A stretch of DNA of 64,000 nucleotides from Pedobacter steynii (GTDB lineage Bacteria; Bacteroidota; Bacteroidia; Sphingobacteriales; Sphingobacteriaceae): NCBI RefSeq assembly GCF_001721645.1, contig NZ_CP017141.1, positions 1,612,001-1,676,000 on the forward strand, given 5' to 3'. A program made the translations under genes and the position numbers. This document shows positions 1 to 8,905 of the stretch, piece after piece. The notes under the pieces were generated by a model that did not search any database, was not told the origin of the DNA, and saw only the letters and a program-made list of their open reading frames with translations. Each line of letters starts with the position of its first letter. The stretch's first letter is position 1.

Positions 1-1
1 G

Positions 2-577
2 AGAGGGCTTCGACTCGGAGAATTTGATGTGTTGATCGGGATTAACTTGTTGAGAGAGGGGCTGGATTTACCGGAAGTTTCTCTGGTGGCAATTCTGGAT
101 GCAGATAAGGAAGGTTTCCTTCGCTCAGACCGTGCGCTGATCCAGACAATTGGAAGGGCAGCCCGTAATGACAGAGGAAGAGTGATCATGTATGCAGACA
201 ACATCACCGATTCTATGGAAAGAACGATTTCTGAAACCAACAGGCGCCGGGAGAAACAGATTGCTTACAACCTGGAACATGGCATTACGCCAAAAACAGT
301 TGGGAAAAGCAGGGAGGCGATATTGGAGCAGACCTCCGTATTGGATTTCTCTGGAAATGCAGCAAGGGCCAAGGCCTATGTGGAGGTGGATGAAGTGAGT
401 ATGGCTGCAGATCCTATCGTTCAGTTTATGACAAAAACTGAAATGCAGAAATCAATTGATAAAACCCGTAAGGACATGTCTAAGGCTGCAAAAGAAATGG
501 ACTTCCTGATGGCTGCAAGATTGCGTGACGAGATGTTTGCCATGGAAAAAGTATTTGAAGAAAGATTTAGTAAATAA
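2..577 (+). CDS. uvrB: UvrABC excinuclease subunit B, C-terminal part (5' end outside window)
   Basis: This is the end of the damage-recognition helicase of nucleotide excision repair, which works with UvrA and UvrC in the cytoplasm. The reading frame is open from base 2, so the gene starts upstream of the window. The visible part begins in helicase domain 2, with [20 protein letters not shown] and the motif VI sequence QTIGRAARN. It ends with a UVR domain (around [20 protein letters not shown]), the coiled hairpin that contacts UvrC. About 190 of the usual ~670 residues are present. Both motifs are diagnostic for UvrB, so the identification is secure. Confidence 0.96.
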   Translation, partial: RGLRLGEFDVLIGINLLREGLDLPEVSLVAILDADKEGFLRSDRALIQTIGRAARNDRGRVIMYADNITDSMERTISETNRRREKQIAYNLEHGITPKTVGKSREAILEQTSVLDFSGNAARAKAYVEVDEVSMAADPIVQFMTKTEMQKSIDKTRKDMSKAAKEMDFLMAARLRDEMFAMEKVFEERFSK

Positions 578-606
578 GCATCAGCTTATGTTTTATATAA
601 TTAACA

Positions 607-804
607 ATGGACGGAAAGAATAGAAAAGACATTTATCCAGGATTGGAAGTAGACATTATCTTGAAGAAAGATCAGAGAACGGGGCAGTTAACAAGGGGCA
701 TTGTTGCAAATCTGTTGACTTCTTCTCCATATCATTCCAGAGGGATCAAAGTGCGTCTGGAAGATGGTCAGGTAGGGCGTGTGGCCGAAATTATAGGCGA
801 TTAA
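607..804 (+). CDS. YwbE family protein
   Basis: A 65-residue protein matching the small YwbE family (formerly DUF2196), whose biochemical role is unknown. The family pattern is visible: a basic start, PGLEVDIILKKDQRTGQLTRG, then a segment resembling a beta-strand fold (KVRLEDGQVGRVAEI). The length is right for the family. It lies 29 bp after uvrB on the same strand and could be co-transcribed with it. No membrane segment or signal peptide is seen. Family assignment is by memory of the conserved pattern. Function is unknown. Confidence 0.8.
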   Translation: MDGKNRKDIYPGLEVDIILKKDQRTGQLTRGIVANLLTSSPYHSRGIKVRLEDGQVGRVAEIIGD

Positions 805-842
805 GGCTTGTAATGTAATTCAAATGCAATAATCTATGGACT

Positions 843-878
843 TTTGTAATAATGAAATTCTAATTCCGTCTATATTTG
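843..878 (+). promoter_or_regulatory. Putative Bacteroidota-type promoter upstream of the DUF4834 gene
   Basis: TATATTTG at 871-878 fits the TAnnTTTG -7 consensus of Bacteroidota, about 20 bp before the start codon. The nearest TTTG upstream (843-846) is 24 bp away, slightly longer than usual, so the -33 element is uncertain. Confidence 0.4.
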
Positions 879-897
879 TAAACATCAAATTAACATA

Positions 898-1146
898 ATG
901 GGATTTTTAAAATTTCTTTTTATCGCTTTTCTGGTACTGTATATCCTGCGGATCATTTTCCGTTTGGTATTTCCTATGGTACTGAAAAACATGTTTAGCA
1001 AGGTGCAGCAACAGGCTGAAAACCAGGCCAGACAACGCAACAATAAACCTGAAGGGGACATTTCTATCGATTATATGCCACCCCAGCCAAAAGGCGGAAG
1101 AACGGATAAACTGGGTGATTTCGTAGATTATGAAGAGATAAAATAG
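898..1146 (+). CDS. DUF4834 family small membrane protein
   Basis: An 82-residue protein with one N-terminal hydrophobic segment (about residues 4-30, FLKFLFIAFLVLYILRIIF) followed by a polar, Gln/Asn-rich tail ending DKLGDFVDYEEIK. This layout (one membrane anchor, short cytoplasmic tail, acidic end) matches the Bacteroidota family DUF4834, of unknown function. It has its own likely promoter and lies 87 bp before the YfhO-type gene. Confidence 0.75.
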   Translation: MGFLKFLFIAFLVLYILRIIFRLVFPMVLKNMFSKVQQQAENQARQRNNKPEGDISIDYMPPQPKGGRTDKLGDFVDYEEIK

Positions 1147-1233
1147 CGGTATTTTATTCTTATCGATAAATTTACTTCCTAATCTGTATCAATTTTATAT
1201 TTTTGGGGTTAGTTTAATCTTAAACAAGCCTTA

Positions 1234-3717
1234 ATGAATAATTGGTTAAAAGCGAATGGCATACACCTGGCCATCATTGGATTTTTTGTTATCATCTGTT
1301 TTGTCTATTTCAGTCCTGTGTTACAAGGAAAAGCTCCTGCACAAAGTGACGTTATCCAGGCAAAGGCCACAGCTAAAGAGATCATGGATTATAAGGCTAA
1401 AGATGGCAAAGGGCCACTTTGGACGAACCAGATGTTTGGAGGTATGCCTGCTTATCAGATCTGGGTTCAACACCCGCTTAATGGAGCAACTTATGTCATC
1501 TCTTTCGTAAAAGCGGTCTTTCCCGATCCGGTAGATTCCGTTTTATTGTACCTGGTAGGTGCTTATCTGCTCTTCTGTGTACTCAGAATTAACCCATGGC
1601 TTGCTGCCGCGGGAGCAATAGCTTTTGCTTTTACCTCCTATAACTTTATCATTATTGCCGCAGGACATAGCAATAAGGCCCTGGCCATTGCCTTCTGTGC
1701 ACCGATTATAGCAGGAGTGATCCTGACCCTGAGGGGTAAATACTGGCTTGGAGGAAGTTTAACCGCTTTATTCCTTGCTTTAGAAATCAGGGCAAATCAT
1801 ATTCAGATGACCTATTATCTGATGATTGCCTTGTTGATTTTTGTTGGTATTGAAATATATCATGCCGTAAAAGAGAAAAAACTGGCTGCTTTCTGGAAAT
1901 CGTTGAGCTTCCTTGCAGTGGCCATGGTATTGGCTTTCATGGTGAATGCCGGAAAATTATGGACAACTTATGAGTATGGTAAGGAGTCTAACCGTGGTAA
2001 ATCTAATCTGACTACTGATAAAGCGGAAGAGAAAAATGGTCTGTCAAAAGAGTATGCTTATGGCTGGAGCCAGGGAATCGGCGAAAGCTTCACTTTCCTG
2101 ATCCCAAATCTTTATGGTGGTGCAACGAGCATCGACCAGTTGGTGAAGCCGGAAAGCCATACGTATAAAGCCTTACAGGGTGTTACCGGTGGCGACCCTA
2201 CACAGGCCATTCAGCAATTGGCTGGTCAGGTTGGTTTGCAGCAATACTGGGGTGAAAAACCAGGAACTTCGGGCCCTTATTATTTTGGGGCAATTGTTTG
2301 TTTCCTATTCGTATTTGGGTTAATCATCGTAAGGAGCAAGGTAAAATGGTGGATCTTAGGAACAACCATTTTGTTTATGCTGCTGTCTTTTGGAAAAAAC
2401 TTCCCGCTGATATCTGATCTTTTCTTTGAATATTTCCCGATGTACAACAAGTTCAGGGCAGTAGAGTCGATCCTTGCTTTAGTAGGTTTAATGGTACCTG
2501 TTCTGGCGATGTTGGCTATTAAAGAAGCACAGGAAAGCACTTATGATCAAAAAACACTGGTAAAGAAACTGACTATTGCAGCAGGAGTTACAGGTGGTTT
2601 TGCATTACTTGTTGCCATCATGCCTACTGCATTCTTTAGCTTTACTTCTTCAACGCATGCGCAAATGGTGCAGGTGCTGACGCAAATGCTGGAAAACAAT
2701 GCTGGCATGGCGCAGAGCATCGGAAATGCCTTAATTGCTGACCGTGTAGATATCGCAAGAGCTGATGCTTTACGTTCCCTGTTGTTTATTGCAATTGCTT
2801 ATGGCCTGATCTGGGCTTTCTTAACAAAGAAATTAAATGTACAGACTGCAGTAATTTTATTGGGTCTGGCGATATTGGTAGATATGTGGCAGGTAGATCG
2901 CCGTTATTTAAATAACAGCAATTTTGCCAGCAAAAGCGATGTGAACAATCACTTCCAGCCTCGTGATGTGGATACTTTCATCATGGCCGATAAAGATCCG
3001 GATTTCAGGGTGCTTGATTTAAGTATCTCTACTTTCCAGGATGCAAGTGCTTCGCAGTTCCATAAAACTGTGGGTGGATACCATGCAGCCAAACTGAAAC
3101 GATACCAGGAGCTGATCGATAACCAGTTCTCGAAAAGCATCAACCAGGATGTATTGGATATGTTGAATACCAAATACCTGATTACTCAGGATCCTAAAAA
3201 CGGATCTTATAAAATGCAACGCAATCCAACTGCTGCTGGTCATGCCTGGATTGTTCAGAATGTACAGTTTGCAAAAGATGCTGATGAAGAAATGAAAGCA
3301 ATCAGCAGCTTTGATCCTAAAAAAGAAGCAATTGTTGATGTGAGGTATAAATCTTTAATTGATACCAAAAAGGTAGGTGCTGATCCTACTGCATTTATTA
3401 AATTGGATAGTTATCATCCTGATCACCTTGTTTATTCTTATAGCGCACCAAGAGATGTGATTGCGGTGTTTTCAGAGATTTATTACGACAAAGGTTGGAA
3501 CATGTATGTGGATGGGGTTAAAAAGCCTTATTTCCGTGCTGATTACGTGTTGCGTGCTGCTCAGCTGGAAGCAGGAAACCACAAAGTAGAATTCAAATTT
3601 GAGCCGGTATCTTATTATATGGGTGAGAAGATCTCCCTTGCAGGTTCATTGCTGTTACTGGCAGGGCTGGGATTTGCGTTTTACTCAGAAAATAAACAAA
3701 AGAAAAAAGCTGCTTAA
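1234..3717 (+). CDS. YfhO family polytopic membrane protein (putative GT-C-like glycosyltransferase)
   Basis: An 827-residue integral membrane protein. Hydrophobic helices occur at about residues 10-30, 95-200 and 215-240, again at 345-480 and 515-560, and one C-terminal helix lies at about 795-815. A large soluble domain lies between about 570 and 790. The early segment with FGGMPAYQIW and the late SEIYYDKGWNMYVDG region are typical of YfhO proteins, which in Firmicutes take part in glycosylating teichoic or lipoteichoic acid. In Bacteroidota the acceptor is unknown, so a lipid-linked sugar transferase in the inner membrane is only an inference. It is followed by a strong terminator and is probably transcribed alone. 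Confidence 0.8.
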   Translation: MNNWLKANGIHLAIIGFFVIICFVYFSPVLQGKAPAQSDVIQAKATAKEIMDYKAKDGKGPLWTNQMFGGMPAYQIWVQHPLNGATYVISFVKAVFPDPVDSVLLYLVGAYLLFCVLRINPWLAAAGAIAFAFTSYNFIIIAAGHSNKALAIAFCAPIIAGVILTLRGKYWLGGSLTALFLALEIRANHIQMTYYLMIALLIFVGIEIYHAVKEKKLAAFWKSLSFLAVAMVLAFMVNAGKLWTTYEYGKESNRGKSNLTTDKAEEKNGLSKEYAYGWSQGIGESFTFLIPNLYGGATSIDQLVKPESHTYKALQGVTGGDPTQAIQQLAGQVGLQQYWGEKPGTSGPYYFGAIVCFLFVFGLIIVRSKVKWWILGTTILFMLLSFGKNFPLISDLFFEYFPMYNKFRAVESILALVGLMVPVLAMLAIKEAQESTYDQKTLVKKLTIAAGVTGGFALLVAIMPTAFFSFTSSTHAQMVQVLTQMLENNAGMAQSIGNALIADRVDIARADALRSLLFIAIAYGLIWAFLTKKLNVQTAVILLGLAILVDMWQVDRRYLNNSNFASKSDVNNHFQPRDVDTFIMADKDPDFRVLDLSISTFQDASASQFHKTVGGYHAAKLKRYQELIDNQFSKSINQDVLDMLNTKYLITQDPKNGSYKMQRNPTAAGHAWIVQNVQFAKDADEEMKAISSFDPKKEAIVDVRYKSLIDTKKVGADPTAFIKLDSYHPDHLVYSYSAPRDVIAVFSEIYYDKGWNMYVDGVKKPYFRADYVLRAAQLEAGNHKVEFKFEPVSYYMGEKISLAGSLLLLAGLGFAFYSENKQKKKAA

Positions 3718-3765
3718 GGTTTTTCTTTATGTCGGCCTGTTTTAGGTCGATACATTAATCATATG

Positions 3766-3799
3766 AAGGCCCGGTACTGTACAGTACCGGGCCTTTTTT
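3766..3799 (+). terminator. Intrinsic terminator after the YfhO-type gene (30-bp perfect palindrome)
   Basis: Two 15-bp arms (AAGGCCCGGTACTGT and its exact complement) abut directly at 3780/3781 and run into six T residues (3794-3799). The stem is GC-rich and begins 48 bp after the stop codon. Confidence 0.88.
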
Positions 3800-4073
3800 G
3801 TGCCGGACATGCCGATCAGCCTCGGACTAAATGTGTGTGGATTGTGGTTACCTGTGCTGTAGTATTCTTGCGGTACCCCTTAGGGGTTTGTAGGGCCTTA
3901 TCAGGCCTGAGGCCTGTTGGAGGCTGAATTTAAACGTTATTTATTCTTTAGCCGGGCTACCTGAAATAGGGCCGCAGCCAAAGAGATCTTTAACTGAAGT
4001 AAAAATACAATAGAATTGTGATGTTTGCTGAAAATTAGCCGTAACTTATGTTAAATTAATTAATCACATCGTT
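3800..4073. other. Non-coding interval with two further palindromes
   Basis: No credible gene is seen between the terminator and the DUF6266 start. Two short perfect palindromes stand out: ACCCCTTAGGGGT at 3875-3887 and CAGGCCTGAGGCCTG at 3902-3916, each with a single central base. The stretch around 3870-3960 is GC-richer than the AT-rich 100 bp before the next gene. I recognise no riboswitch or small RNA class here. Confidence 0.5.
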
Positions 4074-4916
4074 ATGGCAATATCTAAGTACGGCCCATAT
4101 GGCCATCCAAATGGAAAAATTGGAAAACTGGTACACTACATGTTAAAAGGGCAGCCTGTAACACGTTTAGTGGGAAGAAGGACTAAATCGAGTCCTGCGC
4201 AATTGGTGAATTGTCAGAGTATGGCAGTAACCATGCGCTTTTTAAATCATGAGAGTGTTTTGAGGTTTATCAATTTGGGCTTTGAACTGGAAGCCCGCGG
4301 AACGGTTAAAAACCAGCATAACCTGGCTACCTCTTACAATAAGAAATTTGCCTTAAAAGGCGAGTATCCTAACCTCAGGATGGATTACAGCAAAGTATTG
4401 CTGAGTAAAGGGGAATTATCTGCTCCTAAAGACACTAAACTGATTAAAACAGAAATAGGGCTGGAGTTGAGCTGGAATCCTGAAATGCCTGGTTCCTGGC
4501 ATCATGGAGATGATATCGCTATGGTTTTAGTGTATTTTCCACGCAGTCAGGAAGGGATCAGCTTTTTAAATGCGTCCAAAAGAGAAACAGGAAAACACAG
4601 TATCCCCTTAACCAGAGAATTTCAGGATGATCCGATAGAGGTTTATATGTGCTTTAAATCTGCAGACGGAAAGGAAATCTCTGATAGTGTCTATTTTGGA
4701 AACCTGAACGGGGAAGCAGAAACGCCGGAAGAACAGCGGCAAAAGAAGAAATATGTGGAGTTGAAAGCCCGGTTTAATCAGGTTTCGGCAGCTTATTGGC
4801 AAAATATTGAGCTTAACGGAGGGCTAATTGTGGAGACTAAAGCCTTTAGGAATCTCCAAACGGAATACCTTGCGTTGAAAGCTAAGCTGGATAATTTGCC
4901 GGGAAAACCAAGTTGA
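4074..4916 (+). CDS. DUF6266 family protein, function unknown
   Basis: A 280-residue protein without signal peptide or membrane segment. Its opening (MAISKYGPYGHPNGKIGKLV) with a basic GRRTKSSPAQ segment near residue 35 is the pattern I associate with DUF6266, a Bacteroidota family that often occurs in several diverged copies per genome. The body alternates short strands typical of an immunoglobulin-like or beta-sandwich fold, for example IGLELSWNPEMPGSWHHGDD and DPIEVYMCFKSADGKEISDS, with a polar, probably helical C-terminus. It stands alone between structured non-coding DNA and a 180-bp gap. Phage-tail-like or surface roles have no support here. Confidence 0.6.
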   Translation: MAISKYGPYGHPNGKIGKLVHYMLKGQPVTRLVGRRTKSSPAQLVNCQSMAVTMRFLNHESVLRFINLGFELEARGTVKNQHNLATSYNKKFALKGEYPNLRMDYSKVLLSKGELSAPKDTKLIKTEIGLELSWNPEMPGSWHHGDDIAMVLVYFPRSQEGISFLNASKRETGKHSIPLTREFQDDPIEVYMCFKSADGKEISDSVYFGNLNGEAETPEEQRQKKKYVELKARFNQVSAAYWQNIELNGGLIVETKAFRNLQTEYLALKAKLDNLPGKPS

Positions 4917-5037
4917 TGATTTCGATAGGTCAATTAATAAGATTTTAGATGAAAATTGAGTTAAATATGCTGGTGGATTGAGGTTATATTACAATCCCTG
5001 GGATTGGTATGGATTTAATATAATAAATAATATTTCC

Positions 5038-5052
5038 TTAACAGCCTGTTAA
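5038..5052. promoter_or_regulatory. Possible operator palindrome TTAACA-GCC-TGTTAA
   Basis: A perfect 6-bp inverted repeat with a 3-bp spacer, 45 bp before the small membrane ORF and the LpxH-like gene. Size and symmetry suit a dimeric repressor site, but no binding protein is evident nearby and a chance palindrome in AT-rich DNA is possible. Confidence 0.3.
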
Positions 5053-5097
5053 TCCTTATGTTGCAATTTTGCATCATAAACTTAAACTGTTTTCCCT

Positions 5098-5190
5098 ATG
5101 CAGGAGTTGTTTTTGATGGTATGCTTAATTGTTTTGGTTGCATTCTTTTTCAGTCCTTACGAACTGACAATGGAGGAAGATGATGTCTAA
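5098..5190 (+). CDS. Putative 30-residue single-span membrane peptide overlapping the LpxH-like gene
   Basis: A short frame from ATG 5098 to TAA 5190 encodes a 30-residue peptide: a short polar start (MQE), a hydrophobic helix (LFLMVCLIVLVAFFF) and an acidic tail (TMEEDDV). Its last 11 bases overlap the start of the downstream phosphoesterase. The purine-rich GGAGGAAG that would serve as ribosome site for that gene lies inside this frame. This suggests translational coupling. The composition is that of a real single-span microprotein rather than random sequence, but conservation could not be tested. Confidence 0.45.
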   Translation: MQELFLMVCLIVLVAFFFSPYELTMEEDDV

Positions 5191-6034
5191 AAGAGAAGTG
5201 GATATCGCCGTAATCTCAGACGTTCACCTTGGAACTTACGGCTGCCACGCAAAAGAATTATTAAAATACCTGAAAAGCATCAAACCAAAGATGCTCGTGC
5301 TAAACGGAGATATTATCGACATCTGGCAGTTTAGTAAGCGCTACTGGCCGGAAACCCACATGAAAGTAGTTCGCAAGCTCATGAAATTTGTGGTAGAAGG
5401 AGTTCCTGTCTATTACCTAACCGGTAACCACGATGAATTGCTGCGGAAGTTTGCAGACATGCACATGGGGGCTTTTCACCTTCAAAATAAGCTGGTTATT
5501 GAACTGGATGGCAAGAAAGCCTGGTTTTTTCATGGCGATATCTTTGATGTTACGATGCAACATTCGAAATGGCTGGCTAAATTGGGTGCGGTAGGATATG
5601 ATACCTTGATCCTGATCAATAGCTTTACCAACTGGTTTCTGGAACTGTTGGGAAGAGATAAAATGAGTTTCTCGAAAAAGATCAAGGCTGCATTTAAAGA
5701 TGCTGTGAAGTTTATCAATAAATTTGAATCTACCGCCGCTGAACTGGCCGTTGAAAATGGTTATCAATATGTCATATGTGGACACATTCACCAACCGGAA
5801 ATGAGAACGGTAACCACAGATGAGGGGTCGGTCATGTACCTGAACAGTGGGGATTGGGTGGAAAACCTGACGGCATTGGAATACAGCAATAAAGAATGGA
5901 AAATTTTCAAATACGATCATAAAGATTTTGAAAAGGATGAAGTGGAAGAAGGAGAGCTGTCCGATAGTGAAGACCTTCACAGCAAGCTCGATATCAATAC
6001 CTTGCTCCAAAAGATTAAATTAGAAATTGTCTAA
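5180..6034 (+). CDS. Calcineurin-like metallophosphoesterase, LpxH-type UDP-2,3-diacylglucosamine diphosphatase family
   Basis: A 284-residue cytoplasmic phosphoesterase with the full two-metal motif set: D14-x-H16 (ISDVHLG), GD at 43-44 with D47 (NGDIIDIW), N83-H84 (GNHDE), HGD at 118-120 and GHIH at 201-204. This order matches LpxH/LpxH2-like enzymes, which hydrolyse UDP-2,3-diacylglucosamine to lipid X in lipid A synthesis. Bacteroidota need this step, so the role is likely, though related family members act on other phosphoesters. It is followed after 29 bp by a glycosyltransferase. Two adjacent ATG codons (5180, 5183) follow GGAGGAAG and either may be used. Confidence 0.78.
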   Translation: MMSKREVDIAVISDVHLGTYGCHAKELLKYLKSIKPKMLVLNGDIIDIWQFSKRYWPETHMKVVRKLMKFVVEGVPVYYLTGNHDELLRKFADMHMGAFHLQNKLVIELDGKKAWFFHGDIFDVTMQHSKWLAKLGAVGYDTLILINSFTNWFLELLGRDKMSFSKKIKAAFKDAVKFINKFESTAAELAVENGYQYVICGHIHQPEMRTVTTDEGSVMYLNSGDWVENLTALEYSNKEWKIFKYDHKDFEKDEVEEGELSDSEDLHSKLDINTLLQKIKLEIV

Positions 6035-6063
6035 AGCGTAAAAATTGTAGATATTCGGTGCGA

Positions 6064-7050
6064 ATGAAAATACTATACGCTATTCAGGGTACAGGGAACG
6101 GACATATTAGCAGAGCGAGGGAAATTGTCCCGCTGTTGCAAAAATATGGGGATGTTGATTTACTCGTCAGCGGAACACAGGCAGATGTTAAACTGGTTCA
6201 GGAAGTCAAATATCAACTCCATGGATTCAGTTTTATTTTCGGCAAAAAAGGCGGTGTAAACCATTATGAAACCTGGAAAACCATGAATCTTCCACGTTTT
6301 TTGAAGGACATGAAGACCATTCCTCTAAAAGAATACAATCTGATTCTTAATGATTTTGAGCCGGTAACCGCTTGGGCATGCAGGACCCAGGGGGTGGAAA
6401 GCGTTGGTTTAAGTCATCAGGCGTCTTTTCAGTCCAAAAAAGTGCCTAAGCCTAAAAGCATTGACTGGGCGCAATTGGTGATGAAATATTATGCACCGGC
6501 AAGCCATTATGTTGGTTTTCATTTCGAACGTTACGACGATTTTATCTATACACCAGTGATCCGTGCAGAGATCAGAAACATGGTGGTCAGCAATCTTGGT
6601 CATTATTCGGTATACCTTCCGGCAATAGACGATAAATTCCTGGTTCCTATCCTGAAACAGATTCCACAGGTAAAATGGGAAGTATTTTCCAAGCATACAA
6701 AAATCAGCTATACAGATGGAAATGTGGAGGTGAGTCCGGTAAATAATGAACTATTCAACAAGAGCCTGGCTTCCTGCGAGGGATTGTTTACCGGCGGGGG
6801 CTTTGAAGGGCCTGCTGAGGCATTATTCCTGGGCAAGAAACTTTTGGTGGCACCCATGAAATTTCAATACGAACAGCAGTGTAATGCTTTTGCACTCAAG
6901 AAATTCGGATTGCCGGTAATCTGGGGAAGCAACAGAAACTGGCTGCCCATCATTAAAAACTGGGTAAATAATCCTCAGGAGCATCAGTTCCATTTTCCGG
7001 ATGAAACGGCCGCAGTAATTGATAAAGTAGTAAAGGATTTTGCCAGATAA
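6064..7050 (+). CDS. Glycosyltransferase, MJ1255/MurG-like GT-B family
   Basis: A 328-residue protein that begins KILYAIQGTGNGHISRA, the N-terminal glycine-rich loop of GT-B enzymes of the MJ1255/VC2487 family. Near residues 238-262 it has the nucleotide-sugar-binding region (FTGGGFEGPAEALFLGKKLL), with the acidic residue expected to contact the donor. An in-frame GTG lies two codons upstream at 6058. I prefer ATG 6064 because the conserved fold starts right there. Tandem position after the LpxH-like gene suggests a role in glycolipid or lipopolysaccharide assembly at the inner membrane. The substrate cannot be read from sequence. Confidence 0.75.
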   Translation: MKILYAIQGTGNGHISRAREIVPLLQKYGDVDLLVSGTQADVKLVQEVKYQLHGFSFIFGKKGGVNHYETWKTMNLPRFLKDMKTIPLKEYNLILNDFEPVTAWACRTQGVESVGLSHQASFQSKKVPKPKSIDWAQLVMKYYAPASHYVGFHFERYDDFIYTPVIRAEIRNMVVSNLGHYSVYLPAIDDKFLVPILKQIPQVKWEVFSKHTKISYTDGNVEVSPVNNELFNKSLASCEGLFTGGGFEGPAEALFLGKKLLVAPMKFQYEQQCNAFALKKFGLPVIWGSNRNWLPIIKNWVNNPQEHQFHFPDETAAVIDKVVKDFAR

Positions 7051-7079
7051 TTTGCTTTACTTTGCCTTAATATACAGGC

Positions 7080-8060
7080 ATGATCAATCAATTTAGAAAT
7101 TTAAACCCTATAAACCTGCTCCTGTTATTCGCATATACTTTTTTTATGCGCATGGCTATATTTGCAGATCCACCGGCGCAGCTGAATTTTGAGTTCCTGG
7201 AATCGTATACCAAGTTTTTTATTCAGATTCCTGTTCAAAATACCTTTTCTCCTATTGCAAATGCCTTTTTTGCGGCTATCATCATATACGTTCAGTCTAT
7301 TTTGTTTAACAGGGTGGTGAACAATCATGGATTACTGAATAAGCCGGGTTTCCTTCCGGCACTGCTTTATGTAACCGCTGCAGGTTTATTTATGCCTTTC
7401 CTCGTGTTGAGCCCTACACTGATCTGTAATTTTCTGCTGATATGGATCATGGATAAATTTCTGAAGGTCGGAAAATCTCCGAATGCGTTGATGATCATGT
7501 TCGATATCGGGATGATTATTGCCATTGGAACCCTGATTTATTTCCCTTTTATCGTGATGTTGGTGATGATGTGGTTCACTTTGCTGCTTTACCGTTCCTT
7601 TAATGGAAGAGAGTGGATCTCGGGACTGATCGGATTTCTGACCATCTTCTTTTTTGTCTGGGTGTTTTATTACTGGAATGACAGCCTGTCCATGTTCTAC
7701 AAGATCTGGCTGCCGCTAGGTAACAAATTCCCTTCAGTCTTTAAAATCAATTATAACGATTACCTGGTATTGGTTCCGGTACTGGTCATGATGGTGCTCG
7801 CAATGATACAACTGAGAGAGAATTTCTTCCGGAGTTTTATCAGTACAAGGAAGGCTTTTCAGATGTTGTTTATCATGTTTCTGGTGGCGATTATCAGTGT
7901 GTATACCAAGCCTGATTTCAGGCTTTATCACTTCTTATTGTGCGTGCCTCCGGGCTCAGTTTTACTGGCTTACTATTTCTCAAATGCCAGAAAAAGATGG
8001 TTTTACGAAAGCTTGTTCCTGATTTTAGTTTTCGCTATTCAGTACTTTTTGTTTGTTTAA
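7080..8060 (+). CDS. DUF6427 family polytopic membrane protein
   Basis: A 326-residue protein with about eight to ten hydrophobic helices spread over its full length and very short loops. It begins MINQFRNLNPINLLLLF, the typical start of DUF6427, a Bacteroidota inner-membrane family of unknown function. No catalytic motif is apparent. It follows the glycosyltransferase by 29 bp and precedes coaX. A link to envelope polysaccharide or lipid export is only suggested by position. Confidence 0.7.
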   Translation: MINQFRNLNPINLLLLFAYTFFMRMAIFADPPAQLNFEFLESYTKFFIQIPVQNTFSPIANAFFAAIIIYVQSILFNRVVNNHGLLNKPGFLPALLYVTAAGLFMPFLVLSPTLICNFLLIWIMDKFLKVGKSPNALMIMFDIGMIIAIGTLIYFPFIVMLVMMWFTLLLYRSFNGREWISGLIGFLTIFFFVWVFYYWNDSLSMFYKIWLPLGNKFPSVFKINYNDYLVLVPVLVMMVLAMIQLRENFFRSFISTRKAFQMLFIMFLVAIISVYTKPDFRLYHFLLCVPPGSVLLAYYFSNARKRWFYESLFLILVFAIQYFLFV

Positions 8061-8149
8061 CTTTTTTTAACAATTTCGAACCTTATTCTTTGCTAAAGAT
8101 TAATAGCTTTGTGACATGAAGTTTGTTTATGTATTAGAACACGCGCTGA

Positions 8150-8905
8150 GTGCATAATCTGGTTATAGATATTGGAAATACGAATCCTAAAGTTGCTGTC
8201 TTTACCGACAGAACAATGGTTCATGCTCAGGTTCTTAAGCAAATGACACCGGATGTCGTACTGGATCTGATTCAGCAATACCAGATCACCGGCTCTACCA
8301 TATCCAGTGTAGGTCCTGAATTGGAGGATGTGATTGACGTTCTGAAAGCAAACACAACATATATTCCTTTTTCAACAGATCGCAATACCGGGATAAAAAA
8401 CAATTATAAAACGCCATCTACACTAGGATTAGACCGCTGGGCAAAAATTATTGCAGCGCATCATTATTATCCGGAAAAAAACTGCTTTATAATCGATGCA
8501 GGAACCTGTATCGTCTACGATTCCTTAACCGCCCAAAGCGAATATTTTGGAGGAAGCATTAGTTTAGGAATAGATATGCGTTTTAAAGCACTAAATCATT
8601 ATACCGGACGTTTGCCCCTGGTAGACTGGGATAGGGAAGAAGGACAGATACCGGAAGGAACAGACACAATTACCGCCATTCAGAATGGTGTTTTACAAGG
8701 AGTGATTAACGAAATTGAAGGGTTCATCACCCAACAAAATAATAAAAATAACGACCTGACGGTATTGATAACGGGGGGTAATGCTACATTTTTGCTGAAA
8801 CAATTAAAAAACAGCATCTTTGCGCCTCAAATTACTCACGATCCGTATTTGGTATTAAAAGGATTAAATGAAGTCATTGCATTTGAATATGTACAAAAAA
8901 ATTAA
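8150..8905 (+). CDS. coaX: Type III pantothenate kinase
   Basis: Phosphorylates pantothenate in the first step of coenzyme A synthesis. CoaX enzymes belong to the ASKHA fold and are insensitive to CoA feedback. The 251-residue protein shows the phosphate-binding loop DIGNTNPKVAVF at the N-terminus, LGLDRWAKIIAA (the G-x-D-R motif), IIDAGTCIVYD (second phosphate loop), GGSISLGIDMRFKAL and the C-terminal ITGGNA adenosine motif. The start is GTG at 8150: the conserved core begins at the second residue and no suitable ATG is present. The 3' end overlaps the next gene by 17 bp, implying co-transcription. Confidence 0.93.
   Translation: MHNLVIDIGNTNPKVAVFTDRTMVHAQVLKQMTPDVVLDLIQQYQITGSTISSVGPELEDVIDVLKANTTYIPFSTDRNTGIKNNYKTPSTLGLDRWAKIIAAHHYYPEKNCFIIDAGTCIVYDSLTAQSEYFGGSISLGIDMRFKALNHYTGRLPLVDWDREEGQIPEGTDTITAIQNGVLQGVINEIEGFITQQNNKNNDLTVLITGGNATFLLKQLKNSIFAPQITHDPYLVLKGLNEVIAFEYVQKN

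Noticed and set aside
5417..6010. 197-codon minus-strand frame opposite the LpxH-like gene
   Set aside because: The plus-strand gene carries a full metallophosphoesterase motif set; the antisense product is His/Phe-rich without recognisable domain.
8868..8888. Earlier start of the outer-membrane barrel gene inside coaX
   Set aside because: Starting at 8868 would put seven extra residues before an otherwise perfect signal peptide.
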